Origin: an uncultured Ignavibacteria bacterium
GTDB lineage: Bacteria; Bacteroidota; Ignavibacteria; Tepidaquicellales; Tepidaquicellaceae
Assembly: GCA_937974175.1 (NCBI GenBank)
Contig: CALJIG010000053.1
Coordinates: 1 to 15,296 of the forward strand
Direction: 5' to 3'
Length of the DNA: 15,296 nt
Positions 13,027 to 15,296 of the stretch are shown here, in pieces. Position numbers and translations under genes: made by a program. Position 1 is the first letter of the stretch; every line of letters starts with the position of its first letter. The notes below the pieces were generated by a model. It ran no database searches, was not told the DNA's origin, and saw nothing but the letters and a program-made list of their open reading frames with translations.

Positions 13027-14352
13027 TTAAAAATTGTTTACTATTTCCTGAGCAAATTCAGAGCATTTTACTTCAATCGAGCCTTCCATATCACGAGCTA
13101 AATCAAACGTAACTTTTTTACTAAGAATTGTTTTCTTTAAACCCTCTTCCACAAGGTCTGCAGCTTCTCCCCATCCAAGATAATCAAGCATCATCACTCC
13201 GGAAAGAATTAAAGATGAAGGGTTCGCCATATCTTTATTTGCAAACGTAGGTGCTGTGCCGTGAGTGGCTTCAAATATAGCGTGACCGGATATATAATTT
13301 ATATTTGAGCCGGGAGATATTCCTATACCGCCAACTTGTGCTGCAATTGCATCCGATAAATAGTCGCCGTTTAAATTCAATGTTGCAATTACGTCAAAGT
13401 CTTTAGGATTTGTTAATACCTGCTGAAGCGTATTATCCATAATAGAATCCCACAATAATATCTTGCCTTCTTCCATCGCTTTTGCCTTATCTTTCTCGGC
13501 AGCCTCTTTTCCTTTTTCATTCATCAGTTTTTCATAATTCCTGTAGGAATAAATCTTATCAGCGAACATCGTCTCTGCAATATCATAACCCCAGTCTCTG
13601 AATGAACCGTCAGTGAATTTCATTATATTCCCTTTATGAACAATCGTGACGGATTTTCTATTGTGATCTATTGCGTGTTTTATTGCTGCTATTATTAATC
13701 TTTCAGTTCCAACTTTTGAAATTACTTTTATTCCGATTCCGACTTCAACCTTATCTGTTGTTTCTCTTCCCGATTGTGATAAAAATTCATTTACCTGATC
13801 AAGAGTTCCGAATCTTATCTTTTTAAACTGGTCAGGATAATCGGTTCGCAATAACTTCAGCATAGCTTCATTTTCTGCCGTACCCGATTTGAATTCTATA
13901 CCTGCATATATATCTTCTGTATTCTCTCTGAAAATTACCATGTCTACATATTCAGGATGCTTCATTGGTGTTTCTATACCCTGATAATATTTTACCGGGC
14001 GAAGACATACATAAAGGTCAAGTGTTTGTCTTAATGCAACATTCAGTGAACGTATGCCGCCGCCAACAGGAGTCGTAAGCGGTCCTTTCATCCCGATCTT
14101 GAATAACTTGAATGCATCTATTGTTTCAGTGGGCAGCCAGCTATTCATAAGTTTGAAGGATTTTTCACCTGCAAAAACTTCCAGCCAGTTAATTGATTTT
14201 TTACCGGAATATGCTTTTTCAATTGCTGAATCAAGTACTTTTTGTGTTGCCTTCCAAACATCAGGTCCAATTCCGTCACCTTCTATATATGGAATGACGG
14301 GGCTATCAGGAACGTGTAAAATTCCGTTTGATATTGTAATTATATTTTTCAT
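13027..14352 (-). CDS. icd: Isocitrate dehydrogenase (NADP- or NAD-dependent, E. coli Icd-like)
   Basis: This TCA-cycle enzyme oxidatively decarboxylates isocitrate to 2-oxoglutarate in the cytoplasm. It aligns with E. coli Icd along its length: PYIEGDGIGPDV (21-32), KGPLTTPVGGGIRSLNVALRQ (89-109) with the substrate-binding and phosphorylatable Ser102, RENTEDIYAG (142-151), VHKGNIMKFT (238-247), NLNGDYLSDAIAAQVGG (326-342) and EATHGTAP (361-368). Positions matching the E. coli NADP-phosphate contacts differ: Lys344 becomes Thr369, Tyr345 becomes Phe370 and Tyr391 becomes Phe416, while Arg395 is kept as Arg420. Cofactor preference is therefore open. At 441 residues it is longer than the E. coli enzyme (416) because of inserts near 183-203 and 272-300. 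The ATG at 14350-14352 is the natural start. Confidence 0.95.
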   Translation of the reverse strand: MKNIITISNGILHVPDSPVIPYIEGDGIGPDVWKATQKVLDSAIEKAYSGKKSINWLEVFAGEKSFKLMNSWLPTETIDAFKLFKIGMKGPLTTPVGGGIRSLNVALRQTLDLYVCLRPVKYYQGIETPMKHPEYVDMVIFRENTEDIYAGIEFKSGTAENEAMLKLLRTDYPDQFKKIRFGTLDQVNEFLSQSGRETTDKVEVGIGIKVISKVGTERLIIAAIKHAIDHNRKSVTIVHKGNIMKFTDGSFRDWGYDIAETMFADKIYSYRNYEKLMNEKGKEAAEKDKAKAMEEGKILLWDSIMDNTLQQVLTNPKDFDVIATLNLNGDYLSDAIAAQVGGIGISPGSNINYISGHAIFEATHGTAPTFANKDMANPSSLILSGVMMLDYLGWGEAADLVEEGLKKTILSKKVTFDLARDMEGSIEVKCSEFAQEIVNNF

Positions 14353-14423
14353 TAGATAAAATTAACGAATTTTTGGAGGGAATTAAATGTAGTAATTGAG
14401 TTGAACGCCTTTAAAATACTGTT

Positions 14424-15206
14424 TCATCTTCGTGGTAAATCTTCTAATCTGGGCTGTCTTTTCATAAAAAAAATTCCCATGCTCCATAAAATTAAAACAA
14501 TAGAACAAATAAATGCAGGTGTAGCAATAGCACCCTCTCCATCTTTTCTTGCTATATAAATTCCTATCAGAGCCCATGATATTGTAAGTGTATAGAGATA
14601 ATCCCAGTATTTAAAACTAAAAGTTATAGCAAAAATTACTAACGCTACGAAAATTAGTCTCGTCAAAACAATCTCACTCAGAAAACTACCGATTGTACCT
14701 GTTGCTACAAGCCAGATTGTAAAGTTTGCTATGATTGCAGCAGCAAGCCATCCCAAAAGAATGCTAAATGGAAAAAGCATCAGCTTTTCTGACTCCCCAT
14801 ACAAAATTGACTTTCGAACAGAACGGTAGATAGAGTAAGTAAAAATAATCATTCCGAAAATTGCCATCATGCTCAGACCAAACATTTCCAGATGAAATAA
14901 AACTCCCCACCATATTCCAAGCGTCATAACTATCATTAATGGTAATGCTATCTCATTACAAATGTACTTATTTCTCTGTGAGGGTAGAAGTTGATAAATG
15001 CTGTAAATAATCAGAGTAACATAGATGAAAGCCCATATACCAAAAGTATATCCTGCAGGTACGAATAAACTTTTGTATTTTTGAGTAATATAAGGAATTG
15101 TATTTTCTTTGACTATTAAATCGTAAAAGCTAACATATAAGATGTGAATTATAACTATTATTAGAACAGACCATCTCAATAATGTTGTTTGTTTTTTGGT
15201 CTCCAT
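14424..15206 (-). CDS. TspO/MBR-related tryptophan-rich integral membrane protein
   Basis: A polytopic inner-membrane protein of 260 residues with about seven or eight hydrophobic segments (roughly 12-30, 47-72, 86-104, 109-127, 143-168, 176-197, 203-219 and 228-248). The segment SLFVPAGYTFGIWAFIYV (46-63) is the hallmark of the group annotated as tryptophan-rich sensory or TspO/MBR-related proteins in Bacteroidota. Nine Trp residues are scattered along the chain. Classical TspO has about 160 residues and five helices and binds tetrapyrroles; this longer version has not been assigned a ligand that I know of. ATG at 15204-15206 is followed directly by METKKQTTLLRW. icd starts 71 bp downstream with no terminator visible between them. 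An inverted repeat at 15232-15255 lies in its leader. Confidence 0.78.
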   Translation of the reverse strand: METKKQTTLLRWSVLIIVIIHILYVSFYDLIVKENTIPYITQKYKSLFVPAGYTFGIWAFIYVTLIIYSIYQLLPSQRNKYICNEIALPLMIVMTLGIWWGVLFHLEMFGLSMMAIFGMIIFTYSIYRSVRKSILYGESEKLMLFPFSILLGWLAAAIIANFTIWLVATGTIGSFLSEIVLTRLIFVALVIFAITFSFKYWDYLYTLTISWALIGIYIARKDGEGAIATPAFICSIVLILWSMGIFFMKRQPRLEDLPRR

Positions 15207-15231
15207 ATCCGGCTTATTTTGCCCGCAATTT

Positions 15232-15255
15232 ATAAGTTACAATAATTTAACTTAT
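15232..15255. promoter_or_regulatory. Operator-like inverted repeat upstream of the TspO-like gene
   Basis: ATAAGTTA (15232-15239) and TAACTTAT (15248-15255) are perfect inverted copies separated by 8 bases. They lie 26-49 bp upstream of the TspO-like start codon and about 30 bp before a possible divergent ATG at 15287. The spacing fits a dimeric repressor, but the sequence is AT-rich and chance cannot be excluded. Confidence 0.4.
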
Positions 15256-15286
15256 TTATTTTTATTATTTAATACAAAAGTTTTAT

Positions 15287-15296
15287 ATGGAAAACA
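15287..15296 (+). CDS. Possible start of a divergent gene, cut by window edge
   Basis: ATG GAA AAC begins at 15287 and runs off the window after three codons. An AT-rich upstream region would fit a divergent promoter. Three codons prove nothing. Confidence 0.15.

Noticed and set aside
14054..14359. A 101-codon plus-strand frame opposite the icd N-terminus
   Set aside because: It lies fully inside the highly conserved Icd coding region on the other strand; its length is explained by the codon constraints of icd.

Overview
The window is 15.3 kb of AT-rich bacterial chromosome. Fifteen recognisable protein-coding genes lie on the minus strand, so transcription runs from high to low coordinates. 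One small broken gene lies on the plus strand. Three markers point to the Bacteroidota/Chlorobiota/Ignavibacteriota group: a secreted protein ending in a type IX secretion (T9SS) sorting domain with an NYPNPFNP motif, a PorX-type response regulator, and DUF1573 and DUF4920 proteins. The exact form of the NPFNPST-type sorting domain suggests Ignavibacteriota in particular; this is inference, since no 16S or phylogenetic test is possible here. Strong Shine-Dalgarno sequences are rare, and several genes seem to use TTG or even rarer start codons.

Layout in transcription order (right to left). 15206-13027: a TspO/MBR-like membrane protein, then isocitrate dehydrogenase (icd). 13011-12214: a zinc-ribbon SAM methyltransferase, 15 bp behind icd. 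12075-11476: an exported DUF4920 protein with a clear terminator. 11410-8943: a Nudix hydrolase, a secreted M15 peptidase and a T9SS-sorted beta-propeller, closely spaced. 8817-5308: porX, then tsaE, tsaB and a DUF1573-cytochrome c fusion; the last three overlap by 4 bp each. 5189-3466: accD and panC, ended by a rho-independent terminator. 3359-2613: a GlmU-like uridylyltransferase lacking the acetyltransferase half, whose stop codon lies beside a GC-rich palindromic repeat. 2322-868: a GlmM-type phosphohexomutase. 809-1: an Opp/Dpp ATPase cut by the window edge.

Functionally most of this is core metabolism and cell-envelope supply: GlmM and GlmU-N for UDP-sugars, AccD for malonyl-CoA, PanC for pantothenate/CoA, TsaB/TsaE for the t6A tRNA modification, and Icd for the TCA cycle. 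An envelope/secretion theme sits in the middle: PorX, the T9SS cargo and an M15 peptidase. I see no phage, transposase, CRISPR, toxin-antitoxin or defence cassette.

The observations most worth checking are: a KTSC-domain gene with an in-frame TAA inside its conserved core; the GlmU truncation next to a UNCG-tetraloop palindromic repeat; a hairpin that would mask the porX ribosome binding site; a perfect 34-bp palindrome in front of tsaE, a gene with no ordinary start codon; the DUF1573-dihaem cytochrome fusion; and unusual cofactor-site residues in Icd. No intergenic stretch exceeds 300 bp; the longest, about 140 bp, lies between the methyltransferase and the DUF4920 gene.
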